64,000 bases of DNA from Acidobacteriota bacterium (GTDB lineage Bacteria; Acidobacteriota; Terriglobia; 2-12-FULL-54-10): NCBI GenBank assembly GCA_016191085.1, contig JACPPJ010000014.1, positions 24,942 through 88,941 on the forward strand, read 5' to 3'. Shown here one piece after another: positions 27,985-37,177 of the stretch (within the stretch, counting starts at the first letter, position 1; every line of letters starts with the position of its first letter). Both the position numbers and the translations under genes were made by a program. The notes below the pieces were generated by a model, which was not told the DNA's origin, made no database searches, and saw only the letters and a program-made list of their open reading frames with translations.

Positions 27985-29183
27985 TTCGATTCCGGCTGGA
28001 TGGCGGAATCTTTCCAGCGGATGAGGCAATCGGCGGGCATGCCCGGCTTGAGCAGCCGGTCCGGGTTTTCCAGGCCAAGCTCGACGCCAAAAACCATCTT
28101 CACGCGCTCTTCTTTCGTTTCCACGTTTTTAGGAGTGAACTCGGCTTGGTTATAGATCCGAGTAATTCGGGCCGGGAATGTCTTGCCGGGGAAAGCGTCA
28201 ACCGAGATTTCTGCCGGCTGTCCAAGCTTCAGTTTGGGGATGTCCGGCTCAGGAATGTAGACCTTCAAATACAGCCGGTTCATGTCCACCATAACGAATA
28301 TCGGTGAGCCGGGGCTGACCACGTCTCCAGGTTCGACCGCCCGTGACAGGATGGTACCGTCTGACGGCACGTAGATGTTGCGCTCCGCGAGATTCGCCTG
28401 AGCTTCTGCGAGCTGCGCCTGTGCCGCGCGCCGCGACTGTTCCAGCGCGTGCAGTTGCTCGATTTTCAGCTCAACATTGCCTTTGGAGGCCTGCGCCAGC
28501 GTGAGGTTCGCTTCCGCCTGCGCTAGTTCCTTCTCCGCCGCATTCACGTCGGCCTGGCTGGTTTCAAGTCGCATCGAGGCCTGATCGAGAACGCTCCTGG
28601 AGACCACCTGATCCTCATGAAGCCTAACAGCGCGTTCCTGCTCGAGTTTCGCGTTGTTCAGGACCGAGCGCGCGCGCTCCAGGCGAGCTTTGGCGCTGCT
28701 CACGGCGGCTTCGGCCGCCGCAACGGACGCCGCCGAATTCTTTGCGGTGTAAGCAGCGTCTATAGAAGCTTGCCGGATCTGAACGTCTAACGCAGCGATA
28801 TTTGCTTGCAGTCCCGCAAACCGTGACTCGAGTTGATTTGCCTCCAACTCCGCCACGAGCTGCCCCTTTTTCACATCGTCACCTTCGTCCACCAGGAGTG
28901 ATTTGACGCGGGCTTGGATCTCCTTGGCCGCAAGCGTGATTTCGCGTCCTTCGATCCTTCCGCTTGCCATCAGAACATCTTGCGGAGGTTTCTCAGTGAG
29001 TCCGGGAAGAACGCGGTAGTAGAAGGCGAGCGCCGCCGCTCCAATTAATACGATGATTAGTAGTGTGCGTAGCGAGGACTTCAGGCGTGAAGGGGGCTCT
29101 GGCATCCACTCAGGCGGTGCTTCGACCTGACGTCCGACGGCGGCCTCGCCATTTGTTTCAGTCGTATGGGTGCGGCCAGGCAT
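27981..29183 (-). CDS. HlyD-family periplasmic adaptor (YbhG-like)
   Basis: 400 residues from the ATG at 29183, which follows GGGGGAC; earlier in-frame codons are not supported. An N-terminal membrane anchor (LRTLLIIVLIGAAALAFYYRVLPG) is followed by a lipoyl-half (MASGRIEGREITLAAKEIQARVKSLLVDEGDDVKKGQLVAEL). A long alpha-helical hairpin (about 120-260), the second lipoyl half (AERNIYVPSDGTILSRAVEPGDVVSPG) and a beta-barrel domain complete it. It is the first gene of the export operon, linking the permeases to an outer-membrane channel not encoded here. Confidence 0.92.
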   Translation of the reverse strand: MPGRTHTTETNGEAAVGRQVEAPPEWMPEPPSRLKSSLRTLLIIVLIGAAALAFYYRVLPGLTEKPPQDVLMASGRIEGREITLAAKEIQARVKSLLVDEGDDVKKGQLVAELEANQLESRFAGLQANIAALDVQIRQASIDAAYTAKNSAASVAAAEAAVSSAKARLERARSVLNNAKLEQERAVRLHEDQVVSRSVLDQASMRLETSQADVNAAEKELAQAEANLTLAQASKGNVELKIEQLHALEQSRRAAQAQLAEAQANLAERNIYVPSDGTILSRAVEPGDVVSPGSPIFVMVDMNRLYLKVYIPEPDIPKLKLGQPAEISVDAFPGKTFPARITRIYNQAEFTPKNVETKEERVKMVFGVELGLENPDRLLKPGMPADCLIRWKDSAIQPESK

Positions 29184-29362
29184 GACGTCCCCCGGAGCGG
29201 CTGGCAGCAGGCGTCTCTTTCTGCCGCGGCAATCTAACAGTCCAACATAACACGGAAGAAGCAAGGACGCGCGGCGGGTAGCCGCACCTCAGCGGTTCGC
29301 TCGTGCTCAACTGTTTTTCGGATAGGAAATGTGGAGTTGCGTACACTATGCAAGTGGCGACT

Positions 29363-29635
29363 TCACGCTTCGCCGGTCATGCCGGTCGCTTCCGAACCGG
29401 TCACCTCTGAAATGATCTCCATCGCTCTCTCGACTTCAGATTCCAGAACCAGAATGTCCTGCTTGGCAAGATCGCCGGTCTTCATCGGGAAAAGACCCGG
29501 CGCCGTCTCAGCGTTGATGGTGCTTTCAATACCGTGGTTGCGCAGCAGCTCCTGGATCATGCGAGCTTCGATTTCGTCGTTCGTCGTGTACACCGGAACC
29601 ACTATTTCATGGGCCGCGTCATCGCCATTGGGCAT
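29363..29635 (-). CDS. DUF2007-type small signal-transduction-like protein
   Basis: 90 residues from the ATG at 29635, with GGAGGAGA upstream; the ATG 15 bp earlier overlaps that site. VPVYTTNDEIEARMIQELLRNHGIESTI ... ILVLESEVERAMEIISEV matches the DUF2007 pattern of compact alpha/beta domains. Function unknown. It is followed on the minus strand by the HlyD operon about 180 bp away. Confidence 0.7.
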   Translation of the reverse strand: MPNGDDAAHEIVVPVYTTNDEIEARMIQELLRNHGIESTINAETAPGLFPMKTGDLAKQDILVLESEVERAMEIISEVTGSEATGMTGEA

Positions 29636-29692
29636 GATTGTCTCCTCCATGAAGTTCTTTCCATATCACAATCGGACACGGTGAAAACAAAA

Positions 29693-29721
29693 ACGGCGAG
29701 AGAAGCTATTCCTCTCGCCGT
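29693..29721 (-). terminator. Intrinsic terminator of the DUF2231 gene
   Basis: ACGGCGAGAG (29693-29702) pairs with CTCTCGCCGT (29712-29721). On the minus strand the stem is followed by TTTTTGTTTTC. It lies 16 bp after the stop of the DUF2231 gene. Confidence 0.85.
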
Positions 29722-29736
29722 ATTGAAGTGGAGAGA

Positions 29737-30219
29737 TTAGGCGGCGCGCCGAGTGCTGATATCTGGCTCCCTCGGTTCTTCGACCACGCCCACGCGGTGC
29801 ACGTAAGCCATCTGCCCGCCGATCCAACCCGACACCGCGAGCATGACCAGGGGAACGACTTCCAGCACCATGGCTATCGTCCAGCGATCCGTTTGATAAG
29901 CGGCGTTATTGAGCCGCAAAAAGAATGTCACCGCATAGAGCACCACTGCGACCAAATTCAACGACAGGTGCATGGTCGCCAGTCTGCGAGCCGCCGTGCT
30001 CATGGGCACCGCTACGAAATCAACAAACCCGAAAATCGCTGCGATCAGAGCCGTGAGTATTCCGATGCCGACGCAGTACAACGCGAACTGATACCAAAAC
30101 AGCTCGCCGTTATAGCTGTGCATGATGTCCCCGATCAAAGCCAGGACAAAAGCTCCAATAGGTATAGGGACCAGTGCTGGGTGTATCGGGTGATCGCCGA
30201 TGGCAGCTTTGCTTCTCAT
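29737..30219 (-). CDS. DUF2231 family membrane protein
   Basis: 160 residues from the ATG at 30219, preceded by AAGGAGGGATCT. The longer reading to 30399 contains no plausible start. The family hallmark GDHPIHPALVPIPIGAFVLALIGDI is near the N-terminus, and four hydrophobic segments follow. The paired His-Pro motif could bind a metal or haem, but this is unproven for the family. Confidence 0.85.
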   Translation of the reverse strand: MRSKAAIGDHPIHPALVPIPIGAFVLALIGDIMHSYNGELFWYQFALYCVGIGILTALIAAIFGFVDFVAVPMSTAARRLATMHLSLNLVAVVLYAVTFFLRLNNAAYQTDRWTIAMVLEVVPLVMLAVSGWIGGQMAYVHRVGVVEEPREPDISTRRAA

Positions 30220-30481
30220 AGATCCCTCCTTGACTATCCTGGACGACCCTTCGCCACTCTGCAATCCCCGCCACAGCGAAAAGGGCGACTCAAGATCTGA
30301 TTCATTAGATGAAATTTGCAGCGTTGGCGGTGGCCTCTTGTAAGGCGCTGAAATCGAAGGCTCTCGCTCCTGCCCGACGGAACCCAAGAAACTTTTCAAA
30401 TTTCACCCGGACCGTGCGCTGGCGACAGTAAAACCGTCGCTAAAATCCGGTATCATAGCCACAGGTATCGAGGCGTTCTGA

Positions 30482-33400
30482 ATGCCCTTATCGTTATTTC
30501 ATCCAGCCGTCGCGGAGTGGTTCTCCTCGGCGTTCGAGAGTCCCACCGAGCCGCAGCGCATGGGGTGGCCGGCGATCCAGTCTGGCCGCGACACGCTCAT
30601 TGCCGCTCCCACAGGCTCCGGCAAGACACTGGCGGCATTCTTGTGGAGTATTGACTCGCTCATCCGGCAAGGCACGCTCGGAGCAATTCCCGATGAGCTG
30701 GAAGTCGTATACGTCTCGCCGCTCAAAGCTCTGAGCAACGACGTGAAGCAGAACCTCGCCATACCGCTCTCGGGCGTCGAAGCGGTGTTGCGTAACCAGG
30801 GTCTACCTGCACCGGAGATTCGTGTGTGGGTGCGAACCGGCGACACGCCCGCGTCCGAGCGACAGAAGATGACGCGCAAGCCGCCGCACATCCTGGTCAC
30901 CACTCCCGAGTCGCTCTACATCCTGCTCACCGCCGAGAAGAGCCGCAAGCTATTCCGCGGCGTTCGAACCGTCATTGTGGACGAGATCCACGCTGTCGCG
31001 CGCGACAAGCGCGGCTCACACCTGGCGCTGACGCTCGAGCGGCTCGACGCTATCGCGACGCATAAGCCGGTGCGCATCGGTCTGTCGGCCACCCAAAGCC
31101 CCATTGAAGAAGTGGCGCGGTTTCTGGTTGGAACGCGTCGCATTGACTCGAACGGCCATCCGCGCTGCACGGTCGTGAACACCGGGCACGCGCGGCGGAT
31201 GGATCTCGCGATAGAAGTTCCCGGCTCGCCACTCTCGGCAGTGTGCTCCAACGAGACCTGGGAGGAGATCTACGACCGCATCGCCCGCCTCATCGAAGCG
31301 GAGCGGACGACCCTCGTGTTCGTCAATACGCGGCGGCTGGCCGAGCGCGTAACACTGCACCTCAGCAAGCGGCTGGGTGAGAACAGGATCACCTCGCATC
31401 ACGGCAGCATGTCGCGTCGCCATCGGCTCCAGGCCGAAATGCGATTAAAGTCGGGAGATCTGAAGGCGCTGGTCGCGACAGCATCGCTGGAACTCGGCAT
31501 CGACATTGGCACGGTGGATCTGGTCTGCCAAATCGGCTCACCACGTTCGATCGCAACTCTGTTGCAGCGCGTGGGCCGCTCCGGCCACAGCGTGGGCGCA
31601 GTGCCGCGCGGGCGCGTTTTCGCGTTAAGCCGTGACGAGCTGATCGAATGCGCCGCGCTGCTGCGCGCTGTACGCCGCGGGCGGCTCGATCGTCTGCACA
31701 TCCCGGAAAAGCCGCTCGATATCCTGGCGCAGCAGATCGTCGCCTCGGTGGCAGCGGAGGAGTGGAAAGAAGACGCGCTCTACGATCTGTGCCTCGGCGC
31801 ATACCCTTATCGTCACCTCTCCCGGCAGGAATTCGATGAAGTCGTGCGCATGCTCGCGGAGGGCTTTTCGACGCGGCGCGGACGCAGCAGGGCGCATCTG
31901 CACTATGACGCCGTCCACAAGCGTATCCGCGCCCGCAAAGGAGCGCGGCTGGCGGCAATCACCTCCGGCGGCGCCATTCCCGACAACGCCGATTACCGGG
32001 TGATCCTCGAGCCCGAAGGCGTGCTCGTCGGCACAGTCAACGAGGACTTCGCCGTGGAGAGTATGTCTGGCGACATCTTTCAGTTGGGCAACAATTCTTG
32101 GCGTATTCTGAAAATTGAAACCGGCGTCATGCGCGTCGAGGACGCGCGCGGCGAGCCGCCTAGCATCCCATTCTGGCTGGGCGAAGGCCCGGCGCGTACA
32201 GCGGAGCTTTCGGCCGAGGTATCGGAAATTCGCGGCGAGGTGGAGAAGCGGCTGGAGCCGGTGTCCCAATCAGACGGTGCATCGATCCAGTGGTTAAAGG
32301 ACGAGCCGGGACTCAACGAGCCCGAGGCGATGCAGATCGTGGAATATCTCGCCGCATCGCGCAACGTGCTCGGCGTGGTGCCGACCCAGAAAACGATAGT
32401 GCTGGAGCGGTTCTTCGATACCACTGGCGGCATGCAGTTGATCGTGCACGCGCCATTCGGGGCGCGCATCAATCGCGCCTGGGGGCTCGCGCTTCGGAAA
32501 CGTTTCTGCCGCAGCTTCAATTTTGAACTGCAAGCTGCCGCTACGGACGATTCCATCGTGCTGTCGCTCGGGTTGCAGCACAGTTTTCCCCTCGACGAGG
32601 TTTTCACGTACCTGAATTCCAAGACCGCCCAGGACCTGCTGGTGCAGGCGCTGCTGGCGGCTCCCATGTTCCAGTCGCGCTGGCGTTGGAACGCTATGCG
32701 GGCGCTGGCCATTCTGCGCAGCTCGGGCGGCAGGAAGATACCGGCGGCATTTCTGCGCATGAAGTCGGATGACTTGCTTGCCACCGTCTTTCCCGACAGC
32801 GCCGCCTGCGCCGAGAATCTCACCGGACCTATTTGCATTCCCGATCATCCTCTGGTGCGACAGACGATTCATGATTGCCTGACCGAGGCGATGGACTGCG
32901 AAAGCTTCCTCGCCCTGCTGCGTTCAATGGAACAGGGCAAGCTGCGTCTCGTGGCGCGCGATACCACTGAACCGTCGCCGCTATCGCATGAGGTTCTGAA
33001 CGCCAAGCCTTATGCATTCCTCGACGATGCGCCGCTTGAAGAGCGCCGCGCCCGCGCGGTCCAGACGCGCCACAACCTGGATTACAAACCGGACGACATG
33101 GACAAGCTCGACTCGGCGGCGATTCAAACTGTGCGCGAACAAGCTTGGCCGCAGGCGGAAAACCCCGACGAACTGCACGATGCGTTGATGCTGGCTGGGT
33201 TCGTTGGTAGTGAGGAACAGCGGGAATGGCGCAGCTATTTCGATCTGCTAGCGATGGCCGGGCGCGCTACGGAACTCGACACCGGTGCTGGTCCAAAGCT
33301 ATGGGTTGCCGCCGAGCGCAAGGCGCAATTTGATCTGGTCTACCCGCACGCGCGATATTCGCCGTACATCACGGCGCCTACCGGTGCTACCGGTCAAAGT

Positions 33401-34888
33401 AGAGATGAAGCGCTGGTCGAGATTGTGCGCGGCCGGATGGAAATCCTGGGGCCAGTTACCGCTGCTTCCATTGCGGCCTCGATGGGCCTCAGGACAGATG
33501 AAATCGAAACGGCGCTGGCGGCGCTTGAGAAAGAAGGGTTCGTCTTCAGAGGGCACTTTACGGGGCTGCCGGAGCTTGAATGGTGCGACCGCCGCCTGCT
33601 GGCGCGCATTCATCGCGCCACGCTCGACCGGCTGCGCAAGGAGATCGAGCCGGTTACCGCAGCCGAGTTCATGCGCTTCCTCTTTTCGTGGCAGCACGCC
33701 GACCCCGACTTCCGGCTGGATGGCCCGCTGGGGTTATCGGCCATTGCGGGGATGCTGCAGGGCTTTGAGATTCCTGCCGCGGCGTGGGAATCCGCGATTC
33801 TCCCCGCGCGCATGGTGCGTTACGATCCGGCGTGGATGGATCAGCTTTGCCTCTCGGGAGAACTCGCTTGGGCTCGTCTGTTCCAGCCCGCCGAAAGTGA
33901 AGTACGCCGCCCCGGAGCCAACCGCGCTTCTCCCATTTCGCTGGTCTTCCGCGATCAGATGCAGGCATGGCTCCAGTTTGCGTCCGCGCACTCGAACGGC
34001 CAGAATCCCCTCAGCAATGGAACCGGTTTGGGGTCGAGCGCAGTCTTGTTGCTTCAGTATCTCCAGCGGCAGGGCGCTTGCTTTTTCCAGGAGCTGGTCT
34101 TGGGTACAGGCTTGTTGCGCACCGAAGTCGAAGCCGCGTTGCGTGAGTTGATCGCTGGTGGATACGTCACGGCGGATGGGTTTGCGGCGCTGCGTGCGCT
34201 GGTCATCGCTCCCGATAAGGCTTTGGGGACTGCGACTTCCAAACACAAAGACGGCCGCCCCGGGAACCTGCCAGTGATCCCCCCGTCAGCGGGCCGCTGG
34301 TCCCTTCTGCGGCGACCAAATGGTAGCCACGGCGAAACGTCTTCTTTCGCCGTGGGTTTGTCACATGAGGTCACGGTCCCACGGCGAGAAAATGCGCTCG
34401 CCGTGGCTACCAATACGGACGGAACAGACTTTGATATCGTTGAACTCTGCGCCTGGCAACTGCTGCGGCGCTACGGTGTGGTGTTTCACCGTTTGCTGGA
34501 ACGCGAAAGCGGCCTGCCGCCGTGGCGCGAGCTGCTCTACCGTTTCCGCCGTATGGAGGCACGCGGCGAAATTCGCGGAGGCCGGTTTGTCAGCGGCTTC
34601 TCCGGAGAGCAGTACGCATTGCCGGAAGCGGTGCAGGAGTTGCGAGCCGTGCGGCGCCGTGCTCCCTCCGGCATGATCATCTCCATCTCCGCCGTCGATC
34701 CGCTGAACCTGGCGGGCGTCATCACGCCCGGTGAGAAGATCGCGGCGGTTGCAACAAATCGTGTCCTCTATCGTGATGGCATTCCCGTCGCCGCGCGCGA
34801 GGCGGGCGCAGTAATCGAACTGCATGCCTCCGCCTCCGAGCTACGCAGAGAAGTCGAGTCCCGCTTGCAACAACGCTTCGCAGTATGA
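30482..34888 (+). CDS. lhr: Large Lhr-type superfamily 2 DNA helicase
   Basis: 1468 residues, close to the length of long bacterial Lhr proteins. Helicase motifs: Walker A AAPTGSGKTLAAFL, DEIH box (VIVDEIHAVARDKRG), SAT (GLSATQSP), then the second RecA domain TLVFVNTRRLAERV, ATASLELGIDIG and QRVGRSGHS. The middle and C-terminal parts hold the Lhr core, winged-helix and YcaQ-like regions. Lhr unwinds DNA:RNA hybrids and acts in DNA repair. A 92-bp palindromic repeat (34321-34412) lies in frame in a linker just before FDIVELCAWQLLRRYGVVFHRLL, adding a segment rich in Asn, Ser and Thr. No stop results, so the gene is probably still functional. Confidence 0.93.
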   Translation: MPLSLFHPAVAEWFSSAFESPTEPQRMGWPAIQSGRDTLIAAPTGSGKTLAAFLWSIDSLIRQGTLGAIPDELEVVYVSPLKALSNDVKQNLAIPLSGVEAVLRNQGLPAPEIRVWVRTGDTPASERQKMTRKPPHILVTTPESLYILLTAEKSRKLFRGVRTVIVDEIHAVARDKRGSHLALTLERLDAIATHKPVRIGLSATQSPIEEVARFLVGTRRIDSNGHPRCTVVNTGHARRMDLAIEVPGSPLSAVCSNETWEEIYDRIARLIEAERTTLVFVNTRRLAERVTLHLSKRLGENRITSHHGSMSRRHRLQAEMRLKSGDLKALVATASLELGIDIGTVDLVCQIGSPRSIATLLQRVGRSGHSVGAVPRGRVFALSRDELIECAALLRAVRRGRLDRLHIPEKPLDILAQQIVASVAAEEWKEDALYDLCLGAYPYRHLSRQEFDEVVRMLAEGFSTRRGRSRAHLHYDAVHKRIRARKGARLAAITSGGAIPDNADYRVILEPEGVLVGTVNEDFAVESMSGDIFQLGNNSWRILKIETGVMRVEDARGEPPSIPFWLGEGPARTAELSAEVSEIRGEVEKRLEPVSQSDGASIQWLKDEPGLNEPEAMQIVEYLAASRNVLGVVPTQKTIVLERFFDTTGGMQLIVHAPFGARINRAWGLALRKRFCRSFNFELQAAATDDSIVLSLGLQHSFPLDEVFTYLNSKTAQDLLVQALLAAPMFQSRWRWNAMRALAILRSSGGRKIPAAFLRMKSDDLLATVFPDSAACAENLTGPICIPDHPLVRQTIHDCLTEAMDCESFLALLRSMEQGKLRLVARDTTEPSPLSHEVLNAKPYAFLDDAPLEERRARAVQTRHNLDYKPDDMDKLDSAAIQTVREQAWPQAENPDELHDALMLAGFVGSEEQREWRSYFDLLAMAGRATELDTGAGPKLWVAAERKAQFDLVYPHARYSPYITAPTGATGQSRDEALVEIVRGRMEILGPVTAASIAASMGLRTDEIETALAALEKEGFVFRGHFTGLPELEWCDRRLLARIHRATLDRLRKEIEPVTAAEFMRFLFSWQHADPDFRLDGPLGLSAIAGMLQGFEIPAAAWESAILPARMVRYDPAWMDQLCLSGELAWARLFQPAESEVRRPGANRASPISLVFRDQMQAWLQFASAHSNGQNPLSNGTGLGSSAVLLLQYLQRQGACFFQELVLGTGLLRTEVEAALRELIAGGYVTADGFAALRALVIAPDKALGTATSKHKDGRPGNLPVIPPSAGRWSLLRRPNGSHGETSSFAVGLSHEVTVPRRENALAVATNTDGTDFDIVELCAWQLLRRYGVVFHRLLERESGLPPWRELLYRFRRMEARGEIRGGRFVSGFSGEQYALPEAVQELRAVRRRAPSGMIISISAVDPLNLAGVITPGEKIAAVATNRVLYRDGIPVAAREAGAVIELHASASELRREVESRLQQRFAV
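34321..34412. repeat. Palindromic repeat element inside lhr
   Basis: A perfect 15-bp terminal inverted repeat, TGGTAGCCACGGCGA (34321-34335) with TCGCCGTGGCTACCA (34398-34412). Internal copies of the arm (TTCGCCGTGGG, CCACGGCGA) are also present. A shorter relative (GTACCCACGGCAC ... GTGCCGTGGCTAC) lies between genes near 54486-54517. Confidence 0.85.
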
Positions 34889-34898
34889 CGTACCGTCT

Positions 34899-34922
34899 GC
34901 GACGGGCCGGGAGGCCGGTCGC
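34899..34922. repeat. REP-like palindrome between lhr and the arginase gene
   Basis: GCGAC-GGGCC...GGCCGGTCGC hairpin immediately after lhr and 27 bp before the arginase start. Confidence 0.5.
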
Positions 34923-34948
34923 TACCCCGCGTTGAGAACATTTACAAT

Positions 34949-35857
34949 ATGCGCAAAATCAAGATCATCGGAGTCCCGCTGGACCTGGGACAGGAAAGGC
35001 GCGGCGTTGACATGGGACCATCTGCGCTGCGCGTTGCCGGACTGAATGAGCAGATCCGGAACCTGGGCTATGAAGTGGAAGATGCCGGAAATCTGGTGGT
35101 CCCCATTCGCGAGACGCGGGCCGGCGGCGACACCCACGCCAAGTATCTGCCTGAGATCGCCGACACCTGCCGCCGTCACGCCAGATGGATAATGAGCACT
35201 CTTAGACAGGGCTGGATGCCATTGGTGCTCGGCGGCGACCACTCCATTGCTGTCGGCACCGTCGCTGGCGTTGCGGAATTCTACCGCCGCAAACGGAAGC
35301 GCATCGGGCTCATCTGGGTGGATGCGCACGCTGACATCAACACCCCCGAGACATCGCCCAGCGGCAACATACATGGCATGCCGCTGGCGTGCTGCCTGGG
35401 AATGGGACCGCCGGAACTCACCAACCTGCTCGGGACAGCGCCGGTCGTGGACCCATCGAATGCCGTGCTGGTGGGAGTGCGCAACGTGGACGCCCGCGAG
35501 AAGCAAAACGTTGAGACGAGCGGCCTCACCGTCTACACCATGCGCGACATCGACGAGCGCGGCCTGCGTACTGTGGTGCAGGAAGCGATTGCGATTGCCG
35601 ATCGAAACACCGCTGGCTTCTGCGTGTCGCTTGACATGGATTTTGTCGATCCCTCCGAGGCGCCGGGAGTGGGCACGCCGGTTCGCGGCGGCGCCACTTA
35701 CCGTGAAGCGCACCTGGTCATGGAACTGATAGCCGATGCGGCACACATGCTGTCATTTGAGATTGTGGAGATAAATCCTGTATTCGACGTCGCCAACAGG
35801 ACGGCCGTGCTCGCAGTCGAACTGGCGCTCTCGGCGCTAGGCAAGAAGATCCTGTAG
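34949..35857 (+). CDS. rocF: Arginase (ureohydrolase family)
   Basis: 302 residues. The dinuclear manganese ligands are all visible: GGDHS (His), WVDAHADIN (Asp, His, Asp) and SLDMDFVDP (two Asp). The N-terminus KIKIIGVPLDLGQERRGVDMGPSALRVAG and the loop SGNIHGMPLA match bacterial arginases (RocF), which hydrolyse arginine to ornithine and urea, more closely than agmatinases. It stands alone here, with palindromes on both sides. Confidence 0.9.
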   Translation: MRKIKIIGVPLDLGQERRGVDMGPSALRVAGLNEQIRNLGYEVEDAGNLVVPIRETRAGGDTHAKYLPEIADTCRRHARWIMSTLRQGWMPLVLGGDHSIAVGTVAGVAEFYRRKRKRIGLIWVDAHADINTPETSPSGNIHGMPLACCLGMGPPELTNLLGTAPVVDPSNAVLVGVRNVDAREKQNVETSGLTVYTMRDIDERGLRTVVQEAIAIADRNTAGFCVSLDMDFVDPSEAPGVGTPVRGGATYREAHLVMELIADAAHMLSFEIVEINPVFDVANRTAVLAVELALSALGKKIL

Positions 35858-35904
35858 CGCCAGCCTCCCGCTGGCTCTTTAGGCCGCCGGGACGGCGGCG
35901 CTAC
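35854..35904. repeat. REP-like double hairpin after the arginase gene
   Basis: Outer arms GTAGCGCC (35854-35861) and GGCGCTAC (35897-35904) enclose AGCC...GGCT and CCGCC...GGCGG hairpins. The arginase stop codon lies inside the left arm, so the element may act as a 3' stem-loop. Confidence 0.65.
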
Positions 35905-36033
35905 TCTTGGACGACCGCGTGATTTGTCGCACAATGTCAGAGCCACGACGCAAGGGAGTGGATGCGGAAGTGACAACATTCGCTGCGCATGCTACACGCA
36001 ACCGCTTGCTGGCGGTCGCGGCTCTGAAAGAAT

Positions 36034-37173
36034 ATGGCAAAGAAACTTAGAGTAGGCATTCTGTTCGGCGGACGCTCGGCGGAACACGAGGTCTCGCTCG
36101 TATCGGCGCGCAACATCATGGCGGCTGCCGATCGGAGCAAGTACGAGTTGATTCCGATTGGGATCACCAAGAAGGGACAGTGGCGCGTCGGCGACGGCGC
36201 ATTGCGCCTGCTGGACACCGCCGACCTCAGCAAAGCGCAGCAGCAAGTCCTAAGTAAGGGGCGCGACGTCACGCTTGCTTCGAACCCGAGCACCGGGACC
36301 TCGCTGGTTCCGGTGAAGGGTTCCGGCGGCGACCGCAAAGCGGGCAAATTAGACGTAATCTTTCCCGTGCTTCATGGCACCTTCGGAGAGGACGGAACCG
36401 TGCAAGGTCTGCTGGAGCTTGCCGGAATACCATACGTCGGCGCGGGAGTGCTTGGCTCTGCGGCAGGCATGGACAAGGAAGTGATGAAGCGATTGTTCCG
36501 CGAACGCGGGCTGCCCGTTGTGCCGTACATCAAAGTTCTCCGACACGACCTCGCCGCATCTCCGCGCCGCGTGGTCAACGCAATCGAAAAACAGTTCCGG
36601 TACCCCGTTTTCGTGAAACCGGCCAATCTCGGCTCCTCTGTCGGTATCAGCAAGGCTCGTGACCGCAAGCAACTGCAAGCGGCCCTGGAGCTCGCGGCGC
36701 AGTACGATCGCAAATTACTGGTCGAGAAAGCAGTTGTCGGGCGTGAAATCGAGTGCGCCGTGCTGGGCAACGACGATCCCAAGGCATCCATTCCCGGCGA
36801 GATTGTGCCGGGAGGAGACTTCTACGACTACTCCGCTAAATACCGGGAAGACACGGCCCGGCTGGTGGTGCCCGCGCCGCTCAGCGCCGCTCAGATGAAA
36901 GAGGTGCAGCGCCTCGCGATCGGTGCGTTTCAGGCTACGGAATGCGCCGGGATGGGCCGGGTAGACCTGTTCCTCGAAAAGAGGACAGGGGAGTTCTACG
37001 TAAACGAGATCAATACCATCCCCGGCTTTACTTCCATCAGCATGTACCCGCGGCTGTGGGAGGCAAGCGGCGTACCGTACGCCAAGTTGATAGACAAGCT
37101 GATCGAACTGGCGCTGGAGCGTCATCGGGATCAAGTCAACACGCAGTTTTCACTACCGCAACAGCACGAGTAG
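36034..37173 (+). CDS. ddl: D-alanine--D-alanine ligase
   Basis: 379 residues. The N-terminal domain begins LRVGILFGGRSAEHEVSLVSARNIM. HGTFGEDGTVQGLLELAGIPYVG, the ATP-grasp loop FVKPANLGSSVGISKA and the C-terminal EINTIPGFTSISMYPRLWEASG are family signatures. It makes the D-Ala-D-Ala dipeptide for peptidoglycan. The gene is followed after 4 bp by the YfhO-like membrane protein, suggesting cotranscription. Confidence 0.95.
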   Translation: MAKKLRVGILFGGRSAEHEVSLVSARNIMAAADRSKYELIPIGITKKGQWRVGDGALRLLDTADLSKAQQQVLSKGRDVTLASNPSTGTSLVPVKGSGGDRKAGKLDVIFPVLHGTFGEDGTVQGLLELAGIPYVGAGVLGSAAGMDKEVMKRLFRERGLPVVPYIKVLRHDLAASPRRVVNAIEKQFRYPVFVKPANLGSSVGISKARDRKQLQAALELAAQYDRKLLVEKAVVGREIECAVLGNDDPKASIPGEIVPGGDFYDYSAKYREDTARLVVPAPLSAAQMKEVQRLAIGAFQATECAGMGRVDLFLEKRTGEFYVNEINTIPGFTSISMYPRLWEASGVPYAKLIDKLIELALERHRDQVNTQFSLPQQHE

Positions 37174-37177
37174 ACAG

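Noticed and set aside
34922-35746. 274-codon frame antisense to arginase
   Set aside because: The arginase metal-binding motifs on the forward strand decide the matter.
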